Source: Parathalassolituus penaei
GTDB taxonomy: Bacteria > Pseudomonadota > Gammaproteobacteria > Pseudomonadales > Oceanobacteraceae
Assembly: GCF_026626885.1 (NCBI RefSeq)
Contig: NZ_JAPNOA010000019.1
Location: forward strand, 62,001-126,000
DNA: 64,000 bases
Direction: 5' to 3'
Below are positions 8,782-19,842 of this stretch, piece by piece (within the stretch, counting starts at the first letter, position 1; the number at the start of each line of letters is the position of its first letter). Made by a program: the position numbers and the translations under genes. The notes under the pieces were generated by a model. That model was not told the DNA's origin. It did not search any database and worked only from the letters and a program-made list of their open reading frames with translations.

Positions 8782-9309
8782 ATGTTTCGACAATCTGGCG
8801 TTCAAAGTACGGTGCCATCAACGCCGGGCCTGACCCCCCAACGTCTCGCCCTGCTGCAATCGATGCCGATCTTTGGCGCATTAAACGCTACCAGCATTGC
8901 TTTTATCGAAAGCCATTGTCGCTGTCTTGAGCTGGAAGCCGGACAAGTGATCTTCTACGAAGGCGACCCCGCCAGCTCCCTGTTTGTACTGGAACAAGGC
9001 ACTGCCGAAGTCATGAAACAGTGTGGCCCCGACCTGCGCCGTTTGCGCTGGTTACACGATGGTGACTGTTTTGGTGAAATGGCGATTGTGGATATGAACC
9101 CACGCGGAGCCACCGTGCGTACCACCACCCCTTGCAAGGCGCTGGAAATTCCGACCGAGGCGCTGTACGGCCTCTACGAACTGGATCTTGAACAGTTCAC
9201 CCTGATCCAGATGAACATGCTGCGCGAAGTCAGCCGTCGTTTGCGCTACCTGATCGAAAAACTTGCTGACAGCCAGCCGGAAATGCTGGAGAAAGCCACC
9301 AAGGTCTGA
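8782..9309 (+). CDS. cyclic nucleotide-binding domain protein (no output domain)
   Basis: A 175-residue protein whose centre (about residues 30-145) is a cyclic nucleotide-binding beta-roll. AGQVIFYEGDPASSLFVL precedes a phosphate-binding cassette with FGEMAIVDMNPRGATV, in which the Glu and Arg expected to contact the nucleotide are present. After it comes a helical tail without a helix-turn-helix, unlike CRP/FNR regulators. It could therefore be a cAMP or c-di-GMP sensor acting through protein contacts. It begins at an ATG behind ccaggaaactgcc and converges on ettA. Confidence 0.82.
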   Translation: MFRQSGVQSTVPSTPGLTPQRLALLQSMPIFGALNATSIAFIESHCRCLELEAGQVIFYEGDPASSLFVLEQGTAEVMKQCGPDLRRLRWLHDGDCFGEMAIVDMNPRGATVRTTTPCKALEIPTEALYGLYELDLEQFTLIQMNMLREVSRRLRYLIEKLADSQPEMLEKATKV

Positions 9310-9340
9310 CGTCGACTCCCTCCCCTAACGCCCAAAAGCA

Positions 9341-9366
9341 AACGACCCGGACAGAGCCGGGCCGTT
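9341..9366. terminator. hairpin between convergent CNB gene and ettA
   Basis: The arms aacgacccgg and ccgggccgtt pair with one mismatch around a 6-nt loop. It sits in the 101-bp convergent gap, but no strong T-run follows, so terminator function is inferred from position. Confidence 0.45.
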
Positions 9367-9410
9367 GGCAAGTCGGGGTATTCAGATGCCCCCTGTTTTT
9401 ACATCGGCCA

Positions 9411-11072
9411 TTACGCCAGACGCTTGTACTTCACACGTTTCGGAGCCGCATCGTTGCCGAGGCGTTTCTTGCGGTCTTCTTCGTATTCGGTGTAGTTACC
9501 TTCGAAGAAGGTCACTTTCGAATCACCTTCGTACGCCATGATGTGAGTAGCAATACGGTCGAGGAACCAGCGGTCGTGCGATACCACCATCACAGTGCCC
9601 GGGAACGCATCAATCGCTTCTTCCAGTGCACGCAGGGTTTCCACGTCGAGGTCGTTTGACGGTTCGTCGAGGAGCAGTACGTTCGCGCCCTGCTTCAGGG
9701 TATAAGCCAGCTGCAGACGGCCACGTTCACCACCGGACAGCTCGCCCACACGTTTCTGCTGGTCGCCGCCCTTGAAGTTGAAACGGCCAATGTAGGAACG
9801 GCTCTGGTAGTCCTTGCCGTTGATGTTGATCACATCCATACCATCAGAGATGGCTTCCCACACGGTCTTCTTGTCGTCCAGCTCATCACGCAGCTGTTCA
9901 ACGAAGGCCAGTTTCACGGTTTCGCCCAGTACGACTTCACCGGAATCCGGTTTTTCCTGACCCGCAATCATACGGAACAGGGTGGACTTACCAGCACCGT
10001 TACCACCGATGATACCGACGATGGCACCTGGCGGTACGGTGAAGCTGAGGTCATCGATCAGCACGCGGTCACCGAAGGTTTTGGTAACGTTATGGAATTC
10101 GATCACCTTGTCGCCCAGACGTGGACCTGGCGGAATGTAGATCTCGTTGGTCTCGTTACGAGCCTGGAATTCGCGGGAGTTCATTTCCTCGAAGCGAGCC
10201 AGACGGGCCTTGGACTTGGCCTGACGACCCTTGGCACCCTTACGAACCCATTCGAGTTCGTGTTTGATGGCCTTGGCGTGAGCCTCTTCCTGCTTCTTCT
10301 CCTGCTCCAGACGGGCTTCCTTGGTTTCCAGCCAGGTGGTGTAGTTACCCTGGTAAGGAATACCGTGACCACGGTCCAGTTCCAGAATCCACTCGGCGCA
10401 GTTGTCGAGGAAGTAACGATCGTGGGTAATGGCCACCACGGTGCCTGGGTATTCTTCCAGGAATTTCTCCAGCCAGCCTACGGATTCGGCATCCAGGTGG
10501 TTGGTCGGTTCGTCGAGCAGCAGCATGTCCGGCTTGGACATCAGCAGACGGCAGAGCGCCACACGACGGCGCTCACCACCGGACAGTTTGGTAACGTCGG
10601 CGTCCCATGGCGGCAGACGCAGGGCATCAGCAGCCACTTCCATATGACGGTCCATATCGTGACCACCGGCGGCTTCGATGAAGGATTCCAGCTGGCCCTG
10701 TTTTTTGGCCAGCGCATCAAAGTCAGCGTCCGGTTCAGCGTAGGCAGCATAAACAGCATCCAGTGCTGCCTTGGCATCCATCAATTCACGCAGACCATCT
10801 TCTACGTTACCCTTTACGTCCTTATTTGGATCCAGTTCAGGTTCCTGCGGCAGGTATCCGATTTTCAGATCCGGCTGAGGACGGGCTTCACCGATAATGT
10901 CGGTATCAATACCTGCCATGATCTTCAGCAGGGTGGACTTGCCGGAGCCGTTAAGACCGAGAACGCCAATCTTGGCGCCCGGGAAAAAGGACAAGGAAAT
11001 GTCCCGCAGGATCTGACGTTTGGGCGGAACAATTTTGCCCAAACGGTTCATCGTAAAAACATACTGTGCCAT
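9411..11072 (-). CDS. ettA: energy-dependent translational throttle EttA (ABC-F)
   Basis: EttA is an ABC-F ATPase that binds the ribosomal E site and gates entry into elongation according to the ATP/ADP ratio. The 553 residues hold two nucleotide-binding domains. The first has Walker [10 protein letters not shown] near residue 40, signature LSGGERRR and Walker [12 protein letters not shown]; the second has GGNGAGKST near 355, LSGGERGR and [11 protein letters not shown]. There is no membrane segment. Between them lies the charged linker [19 protein letters not shown] typical of the P-site tRNA interaction motif. The ATG at 11072 and total length agree with E. coli EttA (555 aa). Confidence 0.96.
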   Translation of the reverse strand: MAQYVFTMNRLGKIVPPKRQILRDISLSFFPGAKIGVLGLNGSGKSTLLKIMAGIDTDIIGEARPQPDLKIGYLPQEPELDPNKDVKGNVEDGLRELMDAKAALDAVYAAYAEPDADFDALAKKQGQLESFIEAAGGHDMDRHMEVAADALRLPPWDADVTKLSGGERRRVALCRLLMSKPDMLLLDEPTNHLDAESVGWLEKFLEEYPGTVVAITHDRYFLDNCAEWILELDRGHGIPYQGNYTTWLETKEARLEQEKKQEEAHAKAIKHELEWVRKGAKGRQAKSKARLARFEEMNSREFQARNETNEIYIPPGPRLGDKVIEFHNVTKTFGDRVLIDDLSFTVPPGAIVGIIGGNGAGKSTLFRMIAGQEKPDSGEVVLGETVKLAFVEQLRDELDDKKTVWEAISDGMDVININGKDYQSRSYIGRFNFKGGDQQKRVGELSGGERGRLQLAYTLKQGANVLLLDEPSNDLDVETLRALEEAIDAFPGTVMVVSHDRWFLDRIATHIMAYEGDSKVTFFEGNYTEYEEDRKKRLGNDAAPKRVKYKRLA

Positions 11073-11166
11073 GGTGGAACCCCTAACTTACAATGGTCGG
11101 CCAAACTACTGAAAACCGCGCAGGAAGGCAATCTGCTGACGCCCGGCAGATACATGGACACCAATA

Positions 11167-14100
11167 ATGACAGAGCATTCAGTGTCATCCAGCAATACAG
11201 ATCACGAACAGTATCGACAACGACCGGACCGCCAGGGCCGCTACTGGTTCTTGCCCGGCGTTCTGACCTTGCTGGCCATTATTCTTCTGAACCTGTATCT
11301 GCATATCGCCAGCGATCGTCAGCAACTTCAGGAACATGCCCAGCAACTGATCGACCGCACCGCCAGCCAGACCACAGCATACTCTTCCTCCCTCATATCC
11401 ACGCATTGCCTGATTTGCAGCCACTTTGAACCAGGCCTGCGTGGACTTGCCAACGGCACACCAATGGGAGCAGAACAGGAACAGAACCTGCGTACATTTA
11501 TGCCAGCCAATACAGGAATGGCAGTGATAGGTAACGAAGGTCAACTGCTCGGCAAACAAAGCCTGAGCGGCCCCGACAGCGATCTTCTCCAGATATGGCA
11601 ACGCTGGCGCAGTCATCAGCAACAACCCGGCATCTGGGCCAGTCAGGACGGTATTTACCTGTATGCCAGCTGCCCGTTGCTCGGCAGCAGCGAACAACCA
11701 CAGCTGCTGATCAGCCGGCTGAATATCCATGCAATGGATAGTGTTCTGGAAAATTCTCATCGCGAAGACGTGGTGATTGACATATTTGAGCGAGAATCTG
11801 GCCAACAACGACTGGAACCGGATGAAATCCTCAACATGGATGGACTGCGCCTGCTGGCTAGCCAGTCGATTCAGGAAACCCCGTGGGAAGTTCGTGCTTT
11901 CCTCATCAAGTCCTTTATGAATGGCCTGTTGCTGGAGCGTATGCTGGGACCTATGTCTCTGTTGCTGGTACTGCTGGCACTTGCCTGGATGTTATGGCGC
12001 CACCTGCAGCACCTGGATGCCAAAAACCTGGCTGTTGAAATCCAGCGCCTGCAAATTGAGGACCGCGCCAATCTGGTATTACACGCAATTGATGATGCCC
12101 TGATTTCCACCGATGCCAACGGGGTGATTGATTACGTCAACCCCAAGGCCAGTCGGCTACTGGCAGAAAACGCCGTCCGTCATTATCAGGGCAACACCCT
12201 TGCCGATATCTGGCCCAATGACCATGCCCTCTGGACGTATGGACTCGACGCCCGGGAGCTTGAATCGCTACATCACCATGGCCGTACCCTGCGGGTTCGT
12301 ATCGATGGTCAGGAACGTATCCTCGAACAGAACTACCATCCGCTGTATCGTCAGGAACAGCTATCCGGGATTGTCTGGTTACTACGCGACATCACCACTC
12401 AGGTACAGGCCCGGCTGGAGCTGGACCAGGAACGCAAACGTTACATGGAGCTGTTCGAGGAAGCCGGTGTTGCCCACTGGGTGTTGGATATATCCAACTT
12501 CCGCAGCACCCTGGCCAGTCTGATGCTGATTAACGCCAACCAGGCCGCCGTCAGCCTGGCAGGTGCTCTCAGCCGCCCACAGTTGCAACTGCAGTTCCGA
12601 GATATGTTTACCGATGATGGCCAGACACTGACCACCGTTATTCGTCGCATGAGGGTCGAAAAACAGCGTTTTGCCGAGATGGAAATGGATCTGCGCAGCT
12701 TTGATGGCAACACGCGTTCAGTATCGGCCCATCTGAGTACTGGCTTTGAAGACCAGCTGCTGGTGACCCTGATTGATATAACCGAGAAAAAACGCGTCAC
12801 CGAACGAACCCGCGAGCAGGAGGCATTCTGGGCTGCCGTGATGGCCGCCATGCCGGATACGGTGTTTGTAGCCAACATTGACAAGCTGAATCAACCCGAA
12901 CTGATTTATCGCAATCGCAGCGGCGCCGAAACCCTGGGGTACCCCATTGGTCAAAAAGATCATCGTCAGGACTGGTTGCTTTATGGTGAGGATGATGTGG
13001 TCGATGAATGCACTCACATCATGAATGACATTCGCCACCTGCCGCCAGGCAAAACCCTGCGCCACAGCGGTCGCTTCCGTCATCGCGACGGCAGCCTGCG
13101 GGTCATCAGTTTTGAATACACGCCGTTCCAGCGCACCACTGATGGAGAGGTGAACTGTTACATCGGTACTGCTCGTGATATTACCGAGGAGATCGAAAAA
13201 CAGACCAAGGTGGTCGAGAGCGAAACCCGCTACCGTCTGCTGGCCGAAAACATGACCGACATCGTCTGGGCCACCGATAACAAATTGCGTTTCAACTTCG
13301 TCAGTTCGTCGGTGGAGCGCCTGTTGGGCTACCAGCCAGAAGAATTGCTGCGCTCTGGTGTCAGCACCATGTTTGGCCGCCGAGACATTCGGCGGCTGTA
13401 TCGGGAGCTGCAACAACAGATGAAGCAAGCACTACTGGAAGGTATTGATCCCAACACCCACAAGGTACTGGTACAACGCGACATCATGGCCACCGGTAAA
13501 AACGGCGAACAATTCCTGCTGGAATTGCAAGCAAGTCTGTTGTGGAACGATGACGGCCAACTGCAAGGCTTGCTGGGTGTTTGTCGAAACGTCACCGAAG
13601 CACGCCAGATCGAACAGGAACTGGTGCTGGCCGCCGACGTGTTTGAAAACTCCAACGAAGCCATTCTGGTTACCGACCAGCAATTCAAGGTGGTTAGGGT
13701 CAACCGCGCCTTCTGCGACATCACCGGTTATGAAAGCAAGGATATTATTGGCCGCACTCCGGACATGCTGCTGGCGGCCGAAGAACTGGGGGATGGGTTC
13801 CTGACCGATATTGCCGAAACCCTGGTACTCGACAACTACTGGCAAGGTGAGCTGAGTTTCCGTTGTATCGGCGGCGACGTACGCACCGGCTGGACCGGCG
13901 TCAGCATCATTCGCGACAAGCACCACAATATCCAGAGCCTGACGATCATCATGTCCGATGTCACCGAACGCAAGGTGATTGAAGAACGAATCCACCGCCT
14001 CGCCTACTACGACCCGCTGACCGGACTCGCCAACCGCAGCCAGATGCACGAACGCCTGGCCACCACCATCATGCGAGCCCAGAAAGAAAGCGGCCAGATG

Positions 14101-15375
14101 GCACTGCTGTTTATCGACCTTGACCGCTTCAAGCCGATCAATGACTCCATGGGTCACCCGGCCGGAGACCAGGTACTGAAACAGGTCGCGGAACGTCTGC
14201 GCAACTGTGTCAAGGCAGGGGATCTGGTCAGCCGTATGGGTGGTGACGAGTTTACGGTGATCATGTATTTCAATCAGGGTACCACTGGTATTGCCGAAAC
14301 CGCGCAGCGGGTAGCTGAACGCATTCTGAAAGAACTCAATCAGCCGTATTACCTGGGTAAAAACCAGGCATTCCTGAGTGCCAGTATCGGTATTGCCCTC
14401 TACCCGACCGACGGCCAGACAGTAATCGAACTGCTGAAAAACGCCGATATGGCCATGTACCACGCCAAAAACGCTGGCCGAAACAATCTGCAGTTCTTTA
14501 ATGAACAGATGAACCGCAAAGCCGTGGAGCTAATGGAGTTGGAAAACGACCTGCATCAGGTGTTGCAGCGTCAGGAACTGCACCTGCTCTACCAGCCACT
14601 GTACGATGCCCGCAGCCTGTGCCCGGTCGGGGTTGAAACCCTGTTGCGCTGGCACCATCCACAACGCGGAGATATTCCACCGCAAGTGTTTGTGCCAATC
14701 CTCGAAGATACCGGCCTGATTGTGCCGGTCGGGCGCTGGGTGCTCGAACAGGCTTGTCTGCAAATGGCAAAATGGCTGGCCTCCGGCTTACCAATTGAAG
14801 TGACAGCGGTTAACGTATCGGCACGTCAGTTCAAGACACCCGGGTTCATTGATGAGGTCAAAAATGCCATAACCCGGGCAGGGATTGCCGCTCACCATCT
14901 GGAACTGGAACTGACCGAAACCATCCTGATCGATGATATTGACTACACTCTGCAGGTCCTGCACGAGCTGCGTTCGTTGGGCGTGCTGATTGCTATTGAT
15001 GACTTCGGAACGGGTTATTCATCGCTGAACTATCTGAAGCAGTTCCCGGTCGACATGCTCAAAATTGACCGCTCGTTCATCCAGAACCTGCCAATCAATC
15101 CGGAAGACGTGCAGATTACCCGCACCATCATTGCCATGGCCCACAACCTTGGCCTTGGAGTCATTGCCGAAGGTGTCGAGAACGGCGAGCAGTTGCAGTT
15201 CCTGGTACACGCTGGTTGTGAAAAGCTGCAAGGCTTCCTGCTGTCGCGTCCGGCAACTCCGGAAGAGCTGGAGCGGCAGTCAACACTCAGCCATGTTTGC
15301 TGTCTCCCCAGCGTGAAGGTCGTTCAGGCTTGTGGTGAACAAGTCTCAAGTGCCAGAACGCTGCATTTGGGGTAG
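11167..15375 (+). CDS. membrane multi-PAS GGDEF-EAL protein
   Basis: A 1402-residue cyclic-di-GMP enzyme. A transmembrane helix at about residues 27-46, a periplasmic region and a second helix at about 259-277 are followed by five PAS-like domains (near 302, 422, 552, 684 and 818). A GGDEF domain (about 945-1110, motif RMGGDEF) and an EAL domain (about 1125-1375) complete it. The EAL motif is written ETL (VGVETLLRW), but the glutamate and the other metal and catalytic residues are present (NVSARQF, ELTET, DDFGTGYSS, LKIDRSF, EGVE), so both activities are plausible. Which dominates cannot be read from sequence. It is divergent from ettA and precedes glyA. Confidence 0.9.
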   Translation: MTEHSVSSSNTDHEQYRQRPDRQGRYWFLPGVLTLLAIILLNLYLHIASDRQQLQEHAQQLIDRTASQTTAYSSSLISTHCLICSHFEPGLRGLANGTPMGAEQEQNLRTFMPANTGMAVIGNEGQLLGKQSLSGPDSDLLQIWQRWRSHQQQPGIWASQDGIYLYASCPLLGSSEQPQLLISRLNIHAMDSVLENSHREDVVIDIFERESGQQRLEPDEILNMDGLRLLASQSIQETPWEVRAFLIKSFMNGLLLERMLGPMSLLLVLLALAWMLWRHLQHLDAKNLAVEIQRLQIEDRANLVLHAIDDALISTDANGVIDYVNPKASRLLAENAVRHYQGNTLADIWPNDHALWTYGLDARELESLHHHGRTLRVRIDGQERILEQNYHPLYRQEQLSGIVWLLRDITTQVQARLELDQERKRYMELFEEAGVAHWVLDISNFRSTLASLMLINANQAAVSLAGALSRPQLQLQFRDMFTDDGQTLTTVIRRMRVEKQRFAEMEMDLRSFDGNTRSVSAHLSTGFEDQLLVTLIDITEKKRVTERTREQEAFWAAVMAAMPDTVFVANIDKLNQPELIYRNRSGAETLGYPIGQKDHRQDWLLYGEDDVVDECTHIMNDIRHLPPGKTLRHSGRFRHRDGSLRVISFEYTPFQRTTDGEVNCYIGTARDITEEIEKQTKVVESETRYRLLAENMTDIVWATDNKLRFNFVSSSVERLLGYQPEELLRSGVSTMFGRRDIRRLYRELQQQMKQALLEGIDPNTHKVLVQRDIMATGKNGEQFLLELQASLLWNDDGQLQGLLGVCRNVTEARQIEQELVLAADVFENSNEAILVTDQQFKVVRVNRAFCDITGYESKDIIGRTPDMLLAAEELGDGFLTDIAETLVLDNYWQGELSFRCIGGDVRTGWTGVSIIRDKHHNIQSLTIIMSDVTERKVIEERIHRLAYYDPLTGLANRSQMHERLATTIMRAQKESGQMALLFIDLDRFKPINDSMGHPAGDQVLKQVAERLRNCVKAGDLVSRMGGDEFTVIMYFNQGTTGIAETAQRVAERILKELNQPYYLGKNQAFLSASIGIALYPTDGQTVIELLKNADMAMYHAKNAGRNNLQFFNEQMNRKAVELMELENDLHQVLQRQELHLLYQPLYDARSLCPVGVETLLRWHHPQRGDIPPQVFVPILEDTGLIVPVGRWVLEQACLQMAKWLASGLPIEVTAVNVSARQFKTPGFIDEVKNAITRAGIAAHHLELELTETILIDDIDYTLQVLHELRSLGVLIAIDDFGTGYSSLNYLKQFPVDMLKIDRSFIQNLPINPEDVQITRTIIAMAHNLGLGVIAEGVENGEQLQFLVHAGCEKLQGFLLSRPATPEELERQSTLSHVCCLPSVKVVQACGEQVSSARTLHLG

Positions 15376-15455
15376 AATATTTGCCCCTTTAATTTCCGAT
15401 TACCTGGTTCGCCACTGCGGCAGCCAGGAATTGCTATCCAACTGAGGACGCCCTG

Positions 15456-16718
15456 ATGTTTAGCCGCGACATGAACATTGCCGACTTCGACCCGGTACTC
15501 TGGTCCGCCATGAAGGCGGAAGATCAGCGTCAGGAACACCACATCGAACTGATCGCTTCCGAAAACTACACCAGCCCACGCGTCATGGAAGCACAGGGCT
15601 CCCAGCTGACCAACAAGTACGCGGAAGGCTATCCAGGCAAGCGTTACTACGGTGGTTGTGAACACGTTGACGTGATTGAACAACTGGCTATCGACCGCGC
15701 CAAGCAACTGTTTGGTGCCGGTTACGCCAACGTTCAGCCGCACTCCGGTTCACAGGCGAACGCCGCTGTTTACTTCGCCCTGTGCAAACCAGGCGACACC
15801 GTACTGGGTATGAGCCTGGCACACGGTGGTCACCTGACTCACGGTGCTTCTGTTTCTTTCTCTGGCCGCGTTTACAACGCTGTTCAGTACGGTCTGAACC
15901 CTGAGACTGGCGAAATCGACTACGCCGAAGTAGAACGTCTGGCTCTGGAACACAAGCCAAAGATGATCGTTGCCGGTTTCTCTGCTTATTCTCGCGTGGT
16001 TGACTGGGCTCGTTTCCGTCAGATCGCCGACATGGTTGGTGCTTACCTGTTCGTTGACATGGCCCACGTTGCCGGTCTGATCGCTGCAGGCGTATACCCA
16101 AGCCCAATGCCTTACGCTGACGTGGTCACTACCACTACTCACAAGACCCTGCGTGGTCCACGTGGTGGTCTGATCCTGGCCAAGGAAGACGAAGAGCTGA
16201 ACAAGAAGCTGAACTTCGCTGTATTCCCTGAATCCCAGGGCGGCCCACTGATGCACGTGATTGCTGCCAAAGCCGTGTGCTTCAAGGAAGCCATGTCTGA
16301 AGAATACAAGGCATACCAGGCTCAGGTCGTGAAAAACGCCCAGGCCATGGCAGCCAAGTTCATGGAGCGTGGTATCAAGATCGTTTCTGGCGGTACTGAC
16401 GACCACCTGTTCCTGGTTGATCTGATCGGCAAGGAATACTCCGGTAAAGACGCTGACGCCGCTCTGGGTCGCGCTCACATCACTGTGAACAAGAACTCCG
16501 TACCAAACGACCCACGTTCTCCGTTCGTGACTTCCGGTATCCGTATCGGTAGCCCAGCGGTCACCAGCCGTGGCTTCAAGGAAGAGCAATGCTCTGCCCT
16601 GGCTGGCTGGATCTGTGACGTGTTCGAAGGTCTGGAAAACGGCACCTCCGAACAGGTTGAAGCCGAAGTTCGCGCCAAAGTGGTTGCCCTGTGCACTGAA
16701 TTCCCGGTTTACCGTTAA
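15456..16718 (+). CDS. glyA: serine hydroxymethyltransferase
   Basis: GlyA interconverts serine and glycine with tetrahydrofolate, using pyridoxal phosphate. The 420-residue frame has the IASENYTS motif near residue 33, [13 protein letters not shown] near 50, and the PLP-lysine motif [14 protein letters not shown] around residue 230. C-terminal [13 protein letters not shown] is also typical. Codon use is strongly biased, as in highly expressed genes. The ATG at 15456 follows actgaggacgccctg. It has its own terminator and no operon partner. Confidence 0.97.
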   Translation: MFSRDMNIADFDPVLWSAMKAEDQRQEHHIELIASENYTSPRVMEAQGSQLTNKYAEGYPGKRYYGGCEHVDVIEQLAIDRAKQLFGAGYANVQPHSGSQANAAVYFALCKPGDTVLGMSLAHGGHLTHGASVSFSGRVYNAVQYGLNPETGEIDYAEVERLALEHKPKMIVAGFSAYSRVVDWARFRQIADMVGAYLFVDMAHVAGLIAAGVYPSPMPYADVVTTTTHKTLRGPRGGLILAKEDEELNKKLNFAVFPESQGGPLMHVIAAKAVCFKEAMSEEYKAYQAQVVKNAQAMAAKFMERGIKIVSGGTDDHLFLVDLIGKEYSGKDADAALGRAHITVNKNSVPNDPRSPFVTSGIRIGSPAVTSRGFKEEQCSALAGWICDVFEGLENGTSEQVEAEVRAKVVALCTEFPVYR

Positions 16719-16741
16719 TCGGAATCCTGGTTTTCAAACCA

Positions 16742-16772
16742 CAAAAAAGCCAGTCGTATGACTGGCTTTTTT
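16742..16772 (+). terminator. rho-independent terminator of glyA
   Basis: aaaaaagccagt and actggctttttt pair around cgtatg and end in six Ts, about 25 bp after the glyA stop. Confidence 0.9.
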
Positions 16773-17029
16773 GTGCCTGCTTGCTGGCAAAACCACCTGC
16801 CCCCCCCCCGCCAAAGGCTCATCCGCCGTCCCTTTCTCCGACCATCAATCAGAATTGTCATATCAACGGCACATCATTAACTGACAATTTTCTGATCATC
16901 AGGCCTAACCGTCATACGTTTGTAACAAATATGTAACATTATATGCCAGATCAGTGTCATCGGATGCTCACCACTGTGCTGCGTCCCTCGACACAGCCCC
17001 CCGGTTTTGTAGTTCACAAGGACACCAAC
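16773..17029. other. intergenic region with a 10-C homopolymer
   Basis: After the glyA terminator there is no gene until 17030. A run of ten C lies at 16800-16809. Near 16917-16945 the AT-rich stretch gtttgtaacaaatatgtaac could be part of the promoter of the next gene. Nothing else is recognised. Confidence 0.4.
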
Positions 17030-17383
17030 ATGCATAACCTTGATGCCATGAACCCTCCACGCTGGACGCCTATCTCGGAAAACCGCCTCTACGAATTGCT
17101 GGATGAAAGCTGCCAGCTCATGACCGATGAACTGCGCCACCTTTGGCAGCTGATTCACCTCCGCCACGCGGAAATCTGGCAACAGCGCCCGTGGGCCGAT
17201 GAAGGCTGTGGATTCTGGGTCGTCGCAACCTTCAGCCGCTCCTGTATTTACTTCAACGATCTCAGCCAGAGTTTTGCGCTCAGCCAATTCGACCGCTGGG
17301 GCAATATCATGGAATTCGATCCGACCAGTCGCAGCCTCACTGAGTTGCTGACAAGCCTGCTCGCAGAGCCACAAACAGCCTGA
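17030..17383 (+). CDS. hypothetical protein, 117 residues
   Basis: I do not recognise a family. The ATG at 17030 follows cacaaggacaccaac, a good site, and gives 117 residues; the frame is open about 29 codons further upstream without a ribosome-binding site. It is soluble, with a leucine- and histidine-containing helical first half (residues 13-45) and an aromatic-rich centre ([16 protein letters not shown]) that resembles beta strands. There is no signal peptide or membrane segment. It lies alone between glyA and nrdR. Confidence 0.6.
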   Translation: MHNLDAMNPPRWTPISENRLYELLDESCQLMTDELRHLWQLIHLRHAEIWQQRPWADEGCGFWVVATFSRSCIYFNDLSQSFALSQFDRWGNIMEFDPTSRSLTELLTSLLAEPQTA

Positions 17384-17540
17384 TTTACCGGCGGCAAAGG
17401 CCGCGGATTCATTGCCAGAAAAAGCCTCCGGCGCTAGAATTCCGCCCTTTGCCGTCCACTGTCCCTGTCCGCTTCTGACAGCCCCGACAGCACCACGGCC
17501 CAATCTGCTCTTTACCCAGGCTGAACAGAAGCAAAAACCT

Positions 17541-18026
17541 ATGCACTGTCCGTTTTGCTCTCATCCGGAAACCCGGGTTGTTGATTCCCGCCTGGTCGCT
17601 GATGGCGCCCAGACCCGCCGCCGCCGTGAATGCATGGGCTGTAACGAGCGTTTCACCACTTTCGAAACCGCTGAACTGAGTTATCCTCCCGTCATCAAAC
17701 AAAATGGTCAGCGTGAACCGTTCAATATGGGCAAGCTGCGTTCGGGCCTCGAACGTTCGCTGGAAAAACGCCCGGTCAGTCTCGACGCCTTTGACGCCGC
17801 CCTGTCGCGCATCCTGCACCGTATTCGTAACCGCTCCGCCCGTGAAATCCACACCCGTGTGATTGGTGACTATGTGATGGCTGAATTACGTCAGCTCGAC
17901 GAAGTGGCCTACGTACGCTTTGCTTCGGTATACCGCAGCTTCCAGGACATCGACGAATTCCGCGCTGAACTGGATCGCCTGAGCCAGCCCTCTGCCTGCG
18001 AAGGAGACTCCAATCGTGAATCATGA
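17541..18026 (+). CDS. nrdR: transcriptional repressor NrdR
   Basis: NrdR represses ribonucleotide reductase genes in response to (d)ATP. The 161 residues begin with a zinc ribbon (MHCPFC at the start, CMGC near residue 31) followed by an RRRRE-type segment. An ATP-cone domain follows (about 49-139, [11 protein letters not shown]). I start at the ATG at 17541 because the zinc ribbon begins there; the longer open frame upstream has no ribbon-like sequence. Its 3' end overlaps ribD by 11 bp, the common nrdR-ribD arrangement. Confidence 0.96.
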   Translation: MHCPFCSHPETRVVDSRLVADGAQTRRRRECMGCNERFTTFETAELSYPPVIKQNGQREPFNMGKLRSGLERSLEKRPVSLDAFDAALSRILHRIRNRSAREIHTRVIGDYVMAELRQLDEVAYVRFASVYRSFQDIDEFRAELDRLSQPSACEGDSNRES

Positions 18027-19140
18027 AGTCTATATGGCCCGAGCCCTGCAACTGGCCGCCCGGGGAATTTACAGCACCAGCCCGAATCCACGGGTGGGTT
18101 GTGTGATTGTGAATAACGGCGAAATCGTCGGCGAAGGCTGGCATCAGAAAGCCGGAGAACCACACGCCGAAGTGCACGCCCTGCGCATGGCCGGTGAACG
18201 CGCCCGAGGGGCCACCGCCTACGTCACCCTCGAACCCTGCAGCCACTATGGCCGCACACCACCCTGTGCGCTGGGCCTCATCAACGCCGGCGTGGCACGG
18301 GTAGTTGGAGCCTGTTCCGACCCCAACCCACAAGTGGCTGGGAAAGGCTTTGCCATGCTGCGCGACGCCGGTATCGAGGTCATCGAATCCTGCATGAGCG
18401 CCCAGGCCGAAACGATCAACAGCGGTTTTATGAAACGTATGCGCACCGGCTTGCCGCTGGTGCGTATCAAACTGGCCCAGAGCCTGGACGGCCGTACCGC
18501 CATGGCCAGTGGTGAAAGCCAGTGGATTACCGGCGCCGCGGCCCGCAGCGATGTCCAGCGCCTGCGAGCCCGCAGTTGCGCCATTATCACCGGTGCCGAC
18601 TCGGTATTACTGGATAATCCGTCCATGACCGTGCGCCCGGCCGAAACCGGCGTCGAGCTGGAGGCCCGCCTGTGGCGTCAGCCATTACGGGTCATCGTTG
18701 ATGGTCAGTTGCGGGTTGGCAACAACGCCCGCCTGTTGCAGGCCGAAGGCGATATCCTGATTGCCAGTACCCGTCAGCCTGGCGCGCCGTTACTGCGCCC
18801 GGCCAATAGCGGAGCCCTGAACTACTGGTTAAGCCCGGAAGTGGAACAGGTGCCCCATGTCGACCTGACAGCTCTGTTGCGTCACCTCGGGAGTATCGGT
18901 ATCAATGAAGTACTGGTGGAATCCGGTGCCCGTCTGGCCGGTGCCTTTATTGAACAGGGCCTGATTGATGAACTGGTGGTGTACACCGCCCCGACCATGC
19001 TCGGTTCTGACGCCCGTCCACTGGTACAACTGCCCCTGACGCGTATGGCAGAACAGCTGCGCTGGCGCTGGCAGGATGTACGAATGGTGGGGGATGACCT
19101 GCGTCTGACCCTGGTGCCTTCTTGCGGAGATAAACACTGA
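18016..19140 (+). CDS. ribD: riboflavin deaminase/reductase RibD
   Basis: A bifunctional enzyme for the second and third steps of riboflavin synthesis (pyrimidine deaminase, then reductase). The N-terminal deaminase has the zinc site HAE (EPHAEVHAL, near residue 52) and [11 protein letters not shown]. The C-terminal reductase (about 150-370) has [13 protein letters not shown] and [12 protein letters not shown]. The 374 residues match the family. It overlaps nrdR by 11 bp and ribE by 1 bp (TGATG), indicating translational coupling. No FMN riboswitch was recognised upstream. Confidence 0.96.
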   Translation: MNHEVYMARALQLAARGIYSTSPNPRVGCVIVNNGEIVGEGWHQKAGEPHAEVHALRMAGERARGATAYVTLEPCSHYGRTPPCALGLINAGVARVVGACSDPNPQVAGKGFAMLRDAGIEVIESCMSAQAETINSGFMKRMRTGLPLVRIKLAQSLDGRTAMASGESQWITGAAARSDVQRLRARSCAIITGADSVLLDNPSMTVRPAETGVELEARLWRQPLRVIVDGQLRVGNNARLLQAEGDILIASTRQPGAPLLRPANSGALNYWLSPEVEQVPHVDLTALLRHLGSIGINEVLVESGARLAGAFIEQGLIDELVVYTAPTMLGSDARPLVQLPLTRMAEQLRWRWQDVRMVGDDLRLTLVPSCGDKH

Positions 19141-19805
19141 TGTTTACCGGCATTATTGAAGCCGTTGGCCGCGTGGCCCGAATTGAAAACCGTCAGGGCG
19201 ACCTGCGCCTGCTGATCGAAACCGGCGAGCTGGATCTCGGCGATGTACGTCTGGGCGACAGTATTGCCACCAACGGCGTGTGCCTGACCGTGGTAGAGCT
19301 GCCCGGTAACGGCTTTGTCGCCGATGTCTCGCGTGAGTCACTGGCCCACACCCGTATTGGTGAATGGAAAAGTGGCAGTGCGGTTAACCTCGAAAAAGCC
19401 CTGCAGCCAACCAGCCGTCTGGGTGGCCATCTGGTCAGCGGCCATGTCGATGGTGTGGGTGTTATTCGCTCCCGTGAAGCCGATGCCCGCTCGATTCGTC
19501 TGACCGTGGAAGCACCGGCCGAACTGCGCCGTTACATCGCCGCCAAGGGCTCCATTACCGTTGATGGTGTCAGCCTCACCGCCAATGCCCTCACCAGTAA
19601 TGGCTTTACCCTGAATCTGGTGCCTCACACGGCGGCCAGAACAACGCTGATTTCTGCCGCCGCAGGTCAGCAGGTTCATCTGGAAGTTGATATGATTGCA
19701 CGGTATCTGGAGCAGCTGCTCAAAGGCACCAGCCCGGCTACTGCCGAACCGCAGTCACGCCTGACGGAAGGTTTTCTGGCCCAGCACGGGTTCTGGAAAC
19801 CGTAA
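19140..19805 (+). CDS. ribE: riboflavin synthase (alpha subunit)
   Basis: It converts two 6,7-dimethyl-8-ribityllumazine molecules into riboflavin. The diagnostic N-terminus [10 protein letters not shown] is present and the protein shows two tandem lumazine-binding halves (about 1-97 and 98-200). NGVCLTV in the first half corresponds to VDGVSLT in the second, with SGHVDG between them. The 221-residue length is typical. The start overlaps the ribD stop by one base. In E. coli nomenclature this gene is ribC/ribE. Confidence 0.95.
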   Translation: MFTGIIEAVGRVARIENRQGDLRLLIETGELDLGDVRLGDSIATNGVCLTVVELPGNGFVADVSRESLAHTRIGEWKSGSAVNLEKALQPTSRLGGHLVSGHVDGVGVIRSREADARSIRLTVEAPAELRRYIAAKGSITVDGVSLTANALTSNGFTLNLVPHTAARTTLISAAAGQQVHLEVDMIARYLEQLLKGTSPATAEPQSRLTEGFLAQHGFWKP

Positions 19806-19842
19806 GAACGGAACATTGAGCCACCCTCAAGAAGAGATCGAT

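Noticed and set aside
10092-11429. Long open frame of 445 codons opposite ettA
   Set aside because: It mirrors ettA, has no domain, and comes from the codon bias of that gene.
16800-16809. Run of ten C after glyA as a phase-variable switch
   Set aside because: It is intergenic and not placed in a promoter spacer or reading frame; also prone to sequencing error.
17384-18016. FMN riboswitch upstream of ribD or ribB
   Set aside because: No conserved RFN core sequence or stems were found; ribD begins inside nrdR and ribB 38 bp after ribE.
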